From a virus: a DNA stretch of 20,230 nucleotides. Within the stretch, counting starts at the first letter, position 1; each line of letters begins with the position of its first letter. The stretch covers positions 1-20,230 of IMG/VR virus record IMGVR_UViG_3300035184_000106. One strand, 5' to 3'. The translations under genes were made by a program, and so were the position numbers. This document shows positions 9,088-16,562 of this stretch, in pieces. The notes under the pieces are model-generated. The model had not been told where the DNA came from and did no database searches. It saw only the letters and a list, made by a program, of their open reading frames with translations.

Positions 9088-9316
9088 CCTTACCGTGTTC
9101 TACTAGAATTTCATTTCGCAGCCGGGTCATGTACCAGATGGCCTTATCAAGGTCCTCAACCGGGTTACCCTTGTAGCTGTGACGCCAGAGGTATTTCTGT
9201 GCGTTGCCGTGGCAGTAGGCTTGAAACCCGGCAGACCCGAGGGACTCACGAATGACATCGATGCATTCAATGTTTGACTGATTATAGTGGGGGGGACTGT
9301 TTACGTTATCTGGCAT
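9065..9316 (-). CDS. DUF3310 (SaV-like) protein
   Basis: The 83-residue protein contains the DUF3310 pattern almost end to end: PPHY near residues 8-11, IECIDVI at 16-22, then GFQAYCHGNAQKYLWRH at 30-46 and DLDKAIWYM at 55-63. This small helical domain is widespread in phages, often next to nucleotide metabolism or replication genes, and has no established biochemical function. Its start overlaps the preceding stop in a TAATG junction (9318-9314), so translation is probably coupled. It overlaps the MazG gene by 23 nt. Confidence 0.85.
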   Translation of the reverse strand: MPDNVNSPPHYNQSNIECIDVIRESLGSAGFQAYCHGNAQKYLWRHSYKGNPVEDLDKAIWYMTRLRNEILVEHGKDEKNHAI

Positions 9317-9645
9317 TAGTTAAGCTTTTTCTTATCAAAGGGGACTATTTTTGAATCACGAATAGCCTTGATAAGTTCTGCATCAGGCTCTAACTGAAGG
9401 TCTTGCCCATGCAGTTCATCGTACAAATCCTCAGACGCACGGGCCATAGATCCGATGTATGCGTAGAGGTTGATCATGCTGTCGAAAGACATAAACATCC
9501 CGGTCATTATGTCATTTAGGAAATCTAGGTTTTCCTCATCCATGTCGTCGTCAAGGTTGCTTCCAGACAAGATCGACATTTCACCGTTGTTCTGCACTTC
9601 AACTAAAAGCATCATTGAGTTGTTCGGTAGATCCTCGGGCTTCAT
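9316..9645 (-). CDS. Acidic hypothetical protein (109 aa)
   Basis: No family recognised. The protein is strongly acidic, with a run of Asp/Glu at about residues 31-40 (LDDDMDEENLDF), and is Met-rich in its central helix (about 44-68: IMTGMFMSFDSMINLYAYIGSMA). The C-terminal 20 residues are more basic. AGGAA lies 5 nt upstream of the ATG at 9645, and that ATG overlaps the stop of the endonuclease gene as ATGA, a typical coupled junction. At the other end it joins DUF3310 through TAATG. An acidic helical protein in a recombination/nucleotide operon could be a DNA mimic or a partner for the neighbouring nuclease, but that is speculation. Confidence 0.75.
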   Translation of the reverse strand: MKPEDLPNNSMMLLVEVQNNGEMSILSGSNLDDDMDEENLDFLNDIMTGMFMSFDSMINLYAYIGSMARASEDLYDELHGQDLQLEPDAELIKAIRDSKIVPFDKKKLN

Positions 9646-9998
9646 ACTGTTCCTGACTTTGCTAGAAGTTTGAAGAAATACTCAGCATCAACCACCGCCA
9701 ATGGCACTCTCCTGTCGGCCTTAATGACAGCCACAGGTTCAATGCCTTCTTTGGAATTCTCGGATGCTTGATCCATCACTTTATAGATGGCAAAGGCCTT
9801 GTATGACTTGCACTCTACGCTGATAGGAATCTGCTTACGTGCTGCCGGGCTGAACTGGAGGTCTTCACCCCCAGCTCCCATTGATGTGGATCGGATGTCA
9901 TCTTTTTCGAGCGTAGGAAAAAGCTCTAGAAGTCGGTCCCGTGTCCACTGCTGGTGCTTGCGGCCCTTCTGTTTGGCACTAGAAGTTTTGATAGCCAT
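9642..9998 (-). CDS. Small PD-(D/E)XK endonuclease (118 aa)
   Basis: The basic N-terminus (KQKGRKHQQWTRDRLLELFP) is followed by MGAGGEDLQFSP (about residues 40-51), with catalytic Asp46, and VECKS (61-65), with Glu62-x-Lys64, i.e. the full PD-(D/E)XK core. Gln77 in a following helix fits the usual fourth position. Single-domain enzymes of this kind are common in marine and roseobacter podoviruses and are usually labelled endonuclease; roles proposed include junction resolution and degradation of host DNA. The ATG at 9998 directly follows the TAG of the exonuclease gene (TAGATG), and the gene's stop overlaps the next start by ATGA. Its location between exonuclease and nucleotide genes supports DNA recycling or recombination. 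Confidence 0.85.
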   Translation of the reverse strand: MAIKTSSAKQKGRKHQQWTRDRLLELFPTLEKDDIRSTSMGAGGEDLQFSPAARKQIPISVECKSYKAFAIYKVMDQASENSKEGIEPVAVIKADRRVPLAVVDAEYFFKLLAKSGTV

Positions 9999-10859
9999 CT
10001 AGAGCTTCTCACCTTCATACTCAGTGTACCAATAGTGACGTGGTGATTTAGCTTGTGACCCGGTCTGAGGAAGTAATTTGGCATTAGGCCAGCACGATGA
10101 GGTGAAGGAGCAGAAGCCACAGGTAGTAGACAGACGCTTTGATCCTGTAGGCTTACGACGAAAGGTTTCGTCTTCAGGTTCGAAGCAGCGCTTAAAGTCA
10201 CCATCCAGTGCCTTAACGGTAGACTTCATGTCCCCGAGAATGCCTTTGACTTCCTTCTTAGTTAGATCAACCTCAACGACTTTTACCTCGCCGCTGCTTT
10301 TATCTACGACGATCCAGCCACCGGGTTCTTTTTTCTGAGCAACAGAATAACCAACCAGTTGTCCTATGTAGCCAAAATCATCTGACTTTTTAAGACCTGC
10401 AAAACCCTCAGACCACTTGTTCTTAAAGGCCCAAGGCGAAGCTGACTTGGTATCAAATACCTTATGGTCAATTTCAATATCGTCTTCACCACGGACCTCT
10501 GTACCAGCCACATTCAGCTTAACCTTATTCTTTCCACCAGTTATGTTTGCACCTGATATACGGAGGACTAGTTGCATAATGGCTTCAATCATATCACCAT
10601 GCATCATCCGCATTATGTGATTGTAAGGCATGCGGGTTTTGGGCGTCCCCGCCTTCTCCATTTGGAGTTGGCAGGTAGGCTTTGATATGTTGGACATGCG
10701 TACACGGAAAGGCTCCTGCTCACGGAAGAGCTGTCTTTCAAGCCCCTCCCTGACCATTTCAACAGCCTCGTCAATCCACTCTCGTTTAATTTCGAGTTGA
10801 TCAGATTCGTTGTTGGCAAGCCTTTCCATGACTTGATGTATTTTGGCTTCTAAGATCAA
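9999..10859 (-). CDS. RecB/Cas4-like Fe-S exonuclease (286 aa)
   Basis: PD-(D/E)XK nuclease of the RecB type: His87 in MMHGDMIEA, Asp127 within GEDDIEID, Asp136-x-Lys138 (FDTKS, Asp replacing the common Glu) and a motif with Gln167 and Tyr171 (YIGQLVGY). A [4Fe-4S] site of the AddB/Cas4 kind is likely, made of Cys63 near the N-terminus plus Cys247-x2-Cys250-x5-Cys256 near the C-terminus. Such enzymes resect DNA ends; in T7-like phages the equivalent activity (gp6) degrades host DNA and removes primers. It starts with TTG at 10859, overlapping the upstream stop as TTGA; the next in-frame ATG (codon 11) has no better ribosome site. Nothing CRISPR-related is nearby. It sits between the putative SSB and the endonuclease, forming a recombination cassette. 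Confidence 0.87.
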   Translation of the reverse strand: MILEAKIHQVMERLANNESDQLEIKREWIDEAVEMVREGLERQLFREQEPFRVRMSNISKPTCQLQMEKAGTPKTRMPYNHIMRMMHGDMIEAIMQLVLRISGANITGGKNKVKLNVAGTEVRGEDDIEIDHKVFDTKSASPWAFKNKWSEGFAGLKKSDDFGYIGQLVGYSVAQKKEPGGWIVVDKSSGEVKVVEVDLTKKEVKGILGDMKSTVKALDGDFKRCFEPEDETFRRKPTGSKRLSTTCGFCSFTSSCWPNAKLLPQTGSQAKSPRHYWYTEYEGEKL

Positions 10860-11695
10860 TCTCTCAGATCCGCATCAAGGTCGTCCTCAAGTGCTTCTAA
10901 AGCATCGTCATCGATGACACGGCTCTTCAGTGAGCTTTCGTAAGAACTATCAACCCGCTGGTTTTCAGACTTAACCAATGAGGCAAAGTGAACCATCGTC
11001 TCCATAGTCTTATCATCCAGAGCAACTGGGTTCTTGATGTCGGGTGAGTAATGCCATGTGTAGTAAGTGACACTACCGTTCACCTGTTCTTGGCTTACCA
11101 GATCAACCCAAACATCACTGTAGTTGCGGCCACCCATCTTCTTAACAACCTCATTCTCAAAATTCATGTAGGATGAGTTCTTGTTGAGGATGATAGAAGG
11201 TACGTTTTCTACGACAATTTCCTCACCAGAGGCAGTGACGCCTGTGTAGGAAACAAGGCAACGTAGCTGGCGAAACAGAGTGATCGTACTGTACTTAGAC
11301 TTCTGTTCAGGTGACCAATCTTTCATCTCACGAGAGGTAGGCTTACCGCATCGAATGCCACCTTGCATGTCACGGGCTTCGTGACTGAAGAATGGGATCA
11401 GAAGTGTTTTATTGCGCACACGGTTTTCATCTGGGTCGTAGTCGATCCACTGAAACAACTGAGACAACACCCGGACTTTTACCGTTTTGGCATAAACCTC
11501 ATGCTCGTAGTTCTTGAGGTAAAACTGACCTTCGAATTTGCGAATGTCATTACCTTCTTTATCCTTACGCTGAGAGGAGATCTTCAACTCAGGTAAACGG
11601 GTTGCACTGCCTGACTGTGACTTATCATTGATGCCCAGCGTCTTGTGCAATTCAGCCATCGTCATTTCATTTGTTGTTGTTTGTAATTCGGCCAT
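10856..11695 (-). CDS. Putative ssDNA-binding/replication accessory protein with acidic tail
   Basis: No named domain is recognised with certainty. The 279-residue protein has a mainly beta-strand core (about residues 45-235, many alternating hydrophobics and aromatics such as QFYLKNYEHEVYAKTVKVRV and WVDLV). It ends in a very acidic tail, with 10 Asp/Glu among its last 20 residues. Beta core plus acidic C-terminus is the architecture of SSB and T7 gp2.5, whose tails contact polymerase and helicase-primase. The gene sits where such a protein would be expected, directly after DNA polymerase and before the exonuclease. GGAG lies 7 nt before the ATG at 11695, and the gene overlaps the exonuclease by 4 nt. 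The SSB role is inference from architecture and order. Confidence 0.6.
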   Translation of the reverse strand: MAELQTTTNEMTMAELHKTLGINDKSQSGSATRLPELKISSQRKDKEGNDIRKFEGQFYLKNYEHEVYAKTVKVRVLSQLFQWIDYDPDENRVRNKTLLIPFFSHEARDMQGGIRCGKPTSREMKDWSPEQKSKYSTITLFRQLRCLVSYTGVTASGEEIVVENVPSIILNKNSSYMNFENEVVKKMGGRNYSDVWVDLVSQEQVNGSVTYYTWHYSPDIKNPVALDDKTMETMVHFASLVKSENQRVDSSYESSLKSRVIDDDALEALEDDLDADLRD

Positions 11696-11734
11696 GTGGC
11701 TCTCCTCAATATTTGGTTCTTAGTTATACTACGG

Positions 11735-13912
11735 TTAGGTGTCCGTTGCAACACTTAACTCTTCCATCTCCATCCAATTGTTGCCGACTGAATATTCAAT
11801 ATCGAGAGGCAGGACTGTTTGGTAATCGAACCTGTCTTTAAGTTCCTCATCGACGCCGGACATAGCCCACTGCAAGGCTACTCCAACGGCATCAATTTCA
11901 TCTGGGTGGATGTCCACGACGATGGAGTCATGAACTGTGAGGATCAGTTTTGACTGAAGGCCTTCTTCACGAAACCTTGTAAGCGCACGAATGCACGAGA
12001 GAGGTACGATGTCCGCTGTCGCAAAACTTTGGCAGGGGAAGTTGACCACTTGGGTGTGGTTGGTAACTCGTCCAGACCTAAGCCGTTTAGCTCCGGGGAA
12101 CGCAAACTGCCTTCCGCTAGGAGTTTGGATATATCCTTGGCTGATGACTTCGTCCCCGAGGCTTTTATGCCATCGTTGTAGCCCTGCATATATAGTGAAA
12201 TATGAGTCAAAGTAGGATCGTATATGTGGGGCTTTTCCGTTTGAACCTCCGCCATATAGGGGTTGGAACGTATAGGCTTTCGCTTGGGACCTCTCATCTT
12301 TAGTCACCTCTTCTTCTGTTTTCTGTAATATTATTGATGCGGTTTGCTTGTGTACGTCCTTGCCATTCATAACGTCATCGATGATCTGCTGATCGTGCGA
12401 AAGCATCCCAGCGACACGAAATTCAAGTCCACTGAAATCAACTTCTCCGATTTTTCCGCCGGGAAACCTGCTAACAATAGCCCTACGGACCTCGAACTTA
12501 TTGCCTTTCGGAAGGTTCTGGAAATTAGGATTGCTGGATGAAAGGCGGCCAGTGGCTGTCACACATTGATTGAAGTTGGAGTGAAGCAAGCCTGAGGGTC
12601 TAGTCCACGTCTGTATGCCAGATATGAAGCTATCTAGATAAGTGTTGATAGCGTTGAGGCGTTTGATCTTTGTAAGGAATTCGATAGCCATCAAGTTATC
12701 TTTTGCTCTAGCCTGTTCAATCAATCGACCGATTGTGACCTTATCAGTTTTAAAGCCATTGATGCTTGCGTCCGAGGGTACACTAGGGTTCAGCTTCAGC
12801 CCTGCAACTTTGCTCTGCGGTACATACACAGCACCCAGACCTTCACAGATGCTACACTTACTGCGCACCTTCCAAGGCTCACCATCCTTCTTAATCTTCT
12901 GAACTGTACCGATTCCGGTACAAAGCTGGCAGCACATAGCCACAGTTCGGTAGACCTTCTGTGTGGTAGAACGTACAGCCCGGTTAAACTGACTATGGTT
13001 CATACGTGGTGGCATCAAAGGCTTGCCTTTAGAATTCACACCTATGTTCCATGTTGATCGGTGCTTCTCTCGATCCATAACTTGGCGGGAGTAGACTACT
13101 TTAGTCATGTCCTGACCTGAGTTAAGGTTGACGATGGTATCTCCCATCACCTCCTGCACAATCCGGTTTAGAGCTTTTTCTAGCTCCGCCTTCTCTATAC
13201 GGAAATCACCCTCAACCTGATTCAATACATCCATATCGATCTTGCAGCCGTTACCTTCTATTTCCAGAAGGAACCAAGTCATCTCATTCATGAGCGTAAC
13301 TATTTTCAGTAGGGGCTGATTGGGGTCGGTGTTGAACAGCTTTTGCTGCGCTAAGTATATTTCACCGGAACTTACAACGTCAGCTTCAGCATATTCCTGA
13401 ACAACATCGATAGGCATGGCCTCAAATCCTGTGCCGGACTTGAACATATCATCCACAAGTTCACTCTTCTTGCGAGTAACGTCATGTCTAACCGCAGTAG
13501 CCTTGAGGTTTATCTCCCGGCGTACAAATTGGTCACGGCCCTCTTCGTCCTTAACAATCTCAACGCTACGGCCTTTACCTAGAATGTATTCTGCAATCAT
13601 CGTGCAGTATATACGATCTGGTATACGGAACCCGGCCTCGATCAACCAGAAGACATCAAACTTGGTGTTATGTGTGATAATACCTTTAGCTTTATCTAAG
13701 TAGCTCTGCAGCTTTGCCGGGTCTGCATGGGTCTGGAGTTCGTTATGGTAGTAGAAGTCAGTCTGTACCGACTCTACACCTGTTTCACTTAGCCAACCGT
13801 AGTGTGCGGAAACGATCTTATTGTTTGGGTTCTTGGGGCTGTTGTCCCACTTACCTCCACGCTTCTCCACAGTCGTTTCGAGATCTAATACTAACCAACC
13901 ATCAAGCGACAT
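11735..13912 (-). CDS. polA: Family A DNA polymerase with DnaJ-type zinc motifs
   Basis: Replicative polymerase of 725 residues. The N-terminal 3'-5' exonuclease has Asp10/Glu12 (LDLETT), the HNTKFD motif (81-86) and Tyr174...Asp178. The polymerase domain shows TGRLSSSNPNFQNLP (454-468), motif A around Asp492 (EVDFSGLEFR), motif B with Arg541, Lys545, Phe549 and Tyr553, and motif C with His661-Asp662 (TVHDS). Phe549 is at the position of E. coli Pol I Phe762. Between the domains lie two CXXCXGXG repeats (328-335 and 353-360), half of the DnaJ zinc-binding centre, a feature described for the SAR116 phage HMO-2011. No 5' nuclease domain is present. GGAGGT lies about 9 nt before the ATG at 13912, and the gene begins 11 nt inside the end of the helicase. 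Confidence 0.95.
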   Translation of the reverse strand: MSLDGWLVLDLETTVEKRGGKWDNSPKNPNNKIVSAHYGWLSETGVESVQTDFYYHNELQTHADPAKLQSYLDKAKGIITHNTKFDVFWLIEAGFRIPDRIYCTMIAEYILGKGRSVEIVKDEEGRDQFVRREINLKATAVRHDVTRKKSELVDDMFKSGTGFEAMPIDVVQEYAEADVVSSGEIYLAQQKLFNTDPNQPLLKIVTLMNEMTWFLLEIEGNGCKIDMDVLNQVEGDFRIEKAELEKALNRIVQEVMGDTIVNLNSGQDMTKVVYSRQVMDREKHRSTWNIGVNSKGKPLMPPRMNHSQFNRAVRSTTQKVYRTVAMCCQLCTGIGTVQKIKKDGEPWKVRSKCSICEGLGAVYVPQSKVAGLKLNPSVPSDASINGFKTDKVTIGRLIEQARAKDNLMAIEFLTKIKRLNAINTYLDSFISGIQTWTRPSGLLHSNFNQCVTATGRLSSSNPNFQNLPKGNKFEVRRAIVSRFPGGKIGEVDFSGLEFRVAGMLSHDQQIIDDVMNGKDVHKQTASIILQKTEEEVTKDERSQAKAYTFQPLYGGGSNGKAPHIRSYFDSYFTIYAGLQRWHKSLGDEVISQGYIQTPSGRQFAFPGAKRLRSGRVTNHTQVVNFPCQSFATADIVPLSCIRALTRFREEGLQSKLILTVHDSIVVDIHPDEIDAVGVALQWAMSGVDEELKDRFDYQTVLPLDIEYSVGNNWMEMEELSVATDT
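12833..12931 (-). other. DnaJ central-domain-like zinc motif pair inside the polymerase
   Basis: Codons for residues 328-360 of the polymerase encode CQLCTGIG, a 17-residue spacer rich in Lys, and CSICEGLG. Full DnaJ has four such repeats binding two zinc ions; two repeats can bind one. The segment lies between exonuclease and the palm/fingers, in the region where T7 and E. coli enzymes place the thumb. Confidence 0.85.
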
Positions 13913-15122
13913 AGCGGGATACCTCCGGCTCGATGCTGCACACTATTGTTCCGTGCCAACCACTCAGCTTGTTTTTACTGACCGTTATGAATCTGGTGTT
14001 GTCTGGTTTGTTGTCTTCATTCTCGCCAGAGTGACGCCCAAGGCCCAATATAAGGTCACTCTCGGCAGCCTTACCAATCTTAGAACCTTCCATCATTGTG
14101 TAGGTTAGGCGTGTCTTACCATCTGCATCTGCACTGGCTTGCGATATGGCCAGCAACCCACACTCAAAACGCTTCGCTGTCTCTCTCAAACGGCGATACA
14201 GCTCACGAAGACGCTCGTGTCCGGCATTGTACTGACCAGCAATCTGAACTTTGTCAGCTTGATCGATGCAGATTATGTCTGGGTTGATCTTTTCAATGTA
14301 GGCCTCGATACGATCCAGATCCCAATCTTGGGTATCCTTCATGATCAACCTATCTTTTATCTCAGTGTACTTACGCTTCGCTTCATCTGAGTTTAAGGTA
14401 ATGCTTTCACGGGTCATTCCTGTCCATGCTTGATAGGCACGTAGCTTAGTCCGCTTTGTTATCTCCTCGTTTCCGAGATACAGAACTTTAGCACCTTGAT
14501 CACAGAAGCCCTTCGGGCCAGCGATTAAGCTAATAGCAAACGCTGTCTTACCTGTCTCAGGTGTTGCGAATATAATGCCGAATTCACCTGCACCAATTCC
14601 ATAGACGCTTCGGCCTAATGTAGGGATGTTAAAGCCCCAACGTGCATCATCACCTGTCTCAGCCAACAGCTCATCTAGATCATCAGTAGTAGGATCACCA
14701 AAGTCGTCGGGAAGATAACCATCCAAAGAACGCTCAATAAGGCTGCGTACCCGGTTCATAGCCTCATAGTTGCCCTCTGACATGTTTATGCCTTCGTCGG
14801 CTATCTCTCGCCCTATTTCTCTGCGCCATAGGTTTTCAATAGCGTCATGTGCAACATCCCCAGATACATCTGGGGCATGCTTAATGCTGTCGATTAGATC
14901 CTCCACAACCTCTTTCTCAGCTTTGGTAGCCACAGGGTGGTTGAGGTCAAATAGGATCATCAATTCTTTAGTTGATAGGTCATGTTGATACTTTTCGTGG
15001 GCATCACACAGTATTCCGTAGAGGTCTGCAGCCTCATCTGCGAAGAGTGATCTCTTCAATTTAGACTTGTTATTATTATAAAATTCGCTCGATAGAAGGT
15101 TTTTGAGTAATGAATGGTCCAC
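13902..15122 (-). CDS. DnaB/T7-gp4-like replicative helicase (406 aa)
   Basis: RecA-fold hexameric helicase. Walker A is ATPETGKT (186-193; Ala replaces the usual first Gly), a catalytic Glu follows in YLGNEE (215-220), Walker B is IICID (283-287) and the H3-type motif is LLAISQAS with Gln328. A C-terminal Arg cluster (SRY near 402-404) may supply the arginine finger. The first 150 residues are helical, resembling a DnaB N-terminal or linker region, and contain no primase motifs; primase is a separate gene upstream. Translation starts at GTG 15122, with GGGAG 9 nt ahead. The gene follows a terminator (15177-15205), so it relies on read-through or its own promoter. Its end overlaps the polymerase start by 11 nt, tying helicase and polymerase production together. 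Confidence 0.92.
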   Translation of the reverse strand: MDHSLLKNLLSSEFYNNNKSKLKRSLFADEAADLYGILCDAHEKYQHDLSTKELMILFDLNHPVATKAEKEVVEDLIDSIKHAPDVSGDVAHDAIENLWRREIGREIADEGINMSEGNYEAMNRVRSLIERSLDGYLPDDFGDPTTDDLDELLAETGDDARWGFNIPTLGRSVYGIGAGEFGIIFATPETGKTAFAISLIAGPKGFCDQGAKVLYLGNEEITKRTKLRAYQAWTGMTRESITLNSDEAKRKYTEIKDRLIMKDTQDWDLDRIEAYIEKINPDIICIDQADKVQIAGQYNAGHERLRELYRRLRETAKRFECGLLAISQASADADGKTRLTYTMMEGSKIGKAAESDLILGLGRHSGENEDNKPDNTRFITVSKNKLSGWHGTIVCSIEPEVSRYVA

Positions 15123-15176
15123 CTAGTTAATCTCCCTTTGGATTTAGTTAGGTGTCCGTCTAGCATGCATTTAACC

Positions 15177-15205
15177 AAAAAAAAAGCCCCATCAAAAGAT
15201 GAGGC
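15177..15205 (-). terminator. Intrinsic terminator between primase and helicase segments
   Basis: On the - strand GCCTCATC (15205-15198), loop TTTT, GATGGGGC (15193-15186) gives an 8-bp stem with one G-T wobble, followed by nine T residues (15185-15177). It lies 28 nt beyond the 66-aa gene and 55 nt ahead of the helicase. It may limit expression of the helicase and downstream genes relative to the primase. I see no convincing sigma70 promoter in the remaining 54 nt. Confidence 0.8.
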
Positions 15206-15232
15206 CGTTAATTGTTATGCACTAAGATGTAA

Positions 15233-15433
15233 TTAGTTGTTTCTGAACTTCATCTTTTTGATGTCAGGGATGTGGTCACCCCTTCTTTCCTTCAAGTCTA
15301 CTTGCGTAGCGACAACGTAGCTATTGTCTTTGATAAGGGAATTAAGTGCTTCATCCATTCTATCTTGAAACAGGCCAGCTTCTCTAAAACTGGGAAATTC
15401 CAGATCGATCAGCATAATAGCTCTTGCTTTCAT
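15233..15433 (-). CDS. Conserved-looking small hypothetical protein (66 aa)
   Basis: No named family. AAGGA lies 8 nt upstream of the ATG at 15433. The sequence reads as a beta strand (AIMLIDLEFP), a long amphipathic helix (about 17-35), a second strand (SYVVATQVDL) and a basic tail beginning ERRGDHIPDI and ending KKMKFRNN. This is a compact alpha/beta layout with a positively charged end that could contact nucleic acid. Its start codon overlaps, as ATGA, the stop of an upstream coding frame that is interrupted (15430-15608). It is the last gene before a strong terminator. Its place between primase and helicase suggests a replication accessory role, which is inference from position only. Confidence 0.7.
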   Translation of the reverse strand: MKARAIMLIDLEFPSFREAGLFQDRMDEALNSLIKDNSYVVATQVDLKERRGDHIPDIKKMKFRNN

Positions 15434-15608
15434 GTTACCATTCCTTTGGGTTTATCGTCGGTATTGGCATCTTCGACGGACACATTGTTATCGCTGCCAT
15501 CAGCAGCGCCTATAATAACCAGTTACCTATAGCAACTGATTTACTTAATTTTATAGGGGTGGTGCTTGGTGTGGATCTGACCAACTTGAAGCTAACCTTC
15601 CGTGGCAT
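15430..15608 (-). pseudogene. Frameshift-interrupted small gene (about 60 aa if joined)
   Basis: From ATG 15608 a frame runs 32 codons (MPRKVSFKLV... to ...KSVAIGN) and meets TAG at 15512-15510. A second frame, preceded directly by TAA (15525-15523), runs from 15522 for 30 codons (LVIIGAADGSDNNVSVEDA...) to a TGA at 15432-15430 that overlaps the next gene's ATG as ATGA. Joining them at about 15522 with one base inserted gives a smooth protein with two beta-like segments and an acidic tail. The clean coupling to the downstream gene implies the second frame is or was translated. No slippery heptamer is present, so an indel or sequencing error is likelier than programmed frameshifting. Function unknown. 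Confidence 0.4.
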
Positions 15609-15620
15609 GAACTATCCATA

Positions 15621-16412
15621 TTAGTAATCATTTTTGTTCCCTAACAGTTGTATTAACTGCTCAACCTCTAGCCATTTTAAATCGTCGTTAGTGAGCCTTA
15701 CTTTTACTGTAGTGTTTACTTGAAGGCTCTTACCTATCTTTATAGCCTTCGAACTAGCGTCCTTGTCAAGAACTATTATGACACACCTAAAGTGTTTTAG
15801 TTTAGATTTGATAGGTGTGGTGAGATTTGTACCTAATAAAGCAAAGCCACAGACCCCATCTACACGACTCACAGAACAGGCTGATGCCACATCCTCTACT
15901 ACAACTGCGGTATGGGACTCACCTACTTGTATACCTCCTTCGGTATTACCAAACGTCATCCACTTAGGATTACTGCCATTGAGTGATCTTCCCACTGCAC
16001 CTGTGTTATCACTATTAAAGTATAGAACACGGTTACGGGCAGGGTAATATTGTATCCGTATCAATCCATCAGTGTGAGCTTGATATGAATTAACAGACTT
16101 TAGGTATTCAACAGCAGCTGGATGATTATCAACACCGGATAGTATAGAAGGTATATCATTAGTTCTTCTAGGTGTACGTGATACCGTACCACTCATCTTG
16201 TTTTGAATAGCTTTGATTGAACGGCCAGTATTGAAAGCACCCTTACTTCTACAAGATGCTCTATAACAATTCCATATTGTACGTCCGTCTATCTTACTGA
16301 TTGTGAACTTCTTACGTCCATTACAGAAAGGACAATCTAAAGTCTTACTATCACCTTCTCTCAGGGTTATAGACTTTATGATGCTTATTTGGTCACTTCT
16401 AGTATAGTTCAT
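15621..16412 (-). CDS. DNA primase, zinc-finger plus TOPRIM (263 aa)
   Basis: Makes RNA primers at replication forks. A zinc-binding N-terminus has Cys27-x2-Cys30 (CPFC) and Cys49-x4-Cys54 (CYRASC), followed after a linker by a TOPRIM domain with Glu173 (VVVEDVASA) and Asp216-x-Asp218 (VLDKDAS), the metal-binding triad of DnaG and T7 gp4. The RNA-polymerase subdomain between them is short. Primase and helicase are one protein in T7; here the two halves are separate genes with small genes and a terminator between them. The ATG at 16412 has AAGGG about 10 nt upstream. It is the first gene of the leftward replication operon, downstream of the promoter at 16459-16486 and a hairpin at the expected 5' end of the message. 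Confidence 0.9.
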   Translation of the reverse strand: MNYTRSDQISIIKSITLREGDSKTLDCPFCNGRKKFTISKIDGRTIWNCYRASCRSKGAFNTGRSIKAIQNKMSGTVSRTPRRTNDIPSILSGVDNHPAAVEYLKSVNSYQAHTDGLIRIQYYPARNRVLYFNSDNTGAVGRSLNGSNPKWMTFGNTEGGIQVGESHTAVVVEDVASACSVSRVDGVCGFALLGTNLTTPIKSKLKHFRCVIIVLDKDASSKAIKIGKSLQVNTTVKVRLTNDDLKWLEVEQLIQLLGNKNDY

Positions 16413-16439
16413 TGTTATGCACCCTTACGGGGTTAGTTC

Positions 16440-16455
16440 GGGGCTTGGCAGCCCC
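16440..16455 (-). promoter_or_regulatory. Hairpin in the leader of the primase message
   Basis: GGGGCT (16440-16445), loop TGGC, AGCCCC (16450-16455) forms a 6-bp GC-rich stem, perfect on both strands. Its 5' arm on the - strand begins at about the expected transcription start of the promoter at 16459-16486, so the mRNA would start with this hairpin. No T run follows, so it is not a terminator. Protection of the 5' end is one possible role. Confidence 0.4.
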
Positions 16456-16458
16456 TCA

Positions 16459-16486
16459 CTTATACCAATAAAAAACCATCTGTCTA
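16459..16486 (-). promoter_or_regulatory. Sigma70-like promoter for the replication operon
   Basis: On the - strand: TAGACA (16486-16481, 5 of 6 to TTGACA), a 16-nt spacer, then TATAAG (16464-16459, 5 of 6 to TATAAT). It lies 47 nt upstream of the primase start codon and just inside the attP region. This is the best host-type promoter seen in the window. Confidence 0.6.
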
Positions 16487-16531
16487 GTGTTAATTTGGAC
16501 ACTGAGTTATCGGAACACAATGGCGAGGGTC

Positions 16532-16556
16532 ATATAAGTTATTGATATCATTATAT
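16532..16556. repeat. AT-rich inverted repeat beside the att core
   Basis: ATATAA (16532-16537) and TTATAT (16551-16556) form an inverted repeat around the 8-bp palindrome TGATATCA (16543-16550), ending 6 nt before the tRNA-derived core. Such symmetry next to an attachment core suggests integrase, IHF-like or excisionase binding, but no specific site is recognised. Confidence 0.35.
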
Positions 16557-16562
16557 AGCCCT

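Noticed and set aside
9999-10859. Cas4-like protein as a sign of a CRISPR system
   Set aside because: No repeat-spacer array and no cas1/cas2 are present; the context is phage recombination genes.
11944-12297. 117-codon - strand frame inside the polymerase
   Set aside because: It is out of frame with a clearly coding polymerase whose motif A to C region covers it; no ribosome site or family signal.
11734-15159. 13-mer GTTAGGTGTCCGT at 11734-11746 and 15147-15159, both just upstream of genes
   Set aside because: A few 13-nt matches are expected by chance in a 20-kb window, one copy spans the polymerase stop codon, and no promoter-like consensus extends around them.
15515-15530. Programmed -1 frameshift site
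   Set aside because: No X-XXY-YYZ slippery heptamer at the only place where the frames can join; an indel is simpler.
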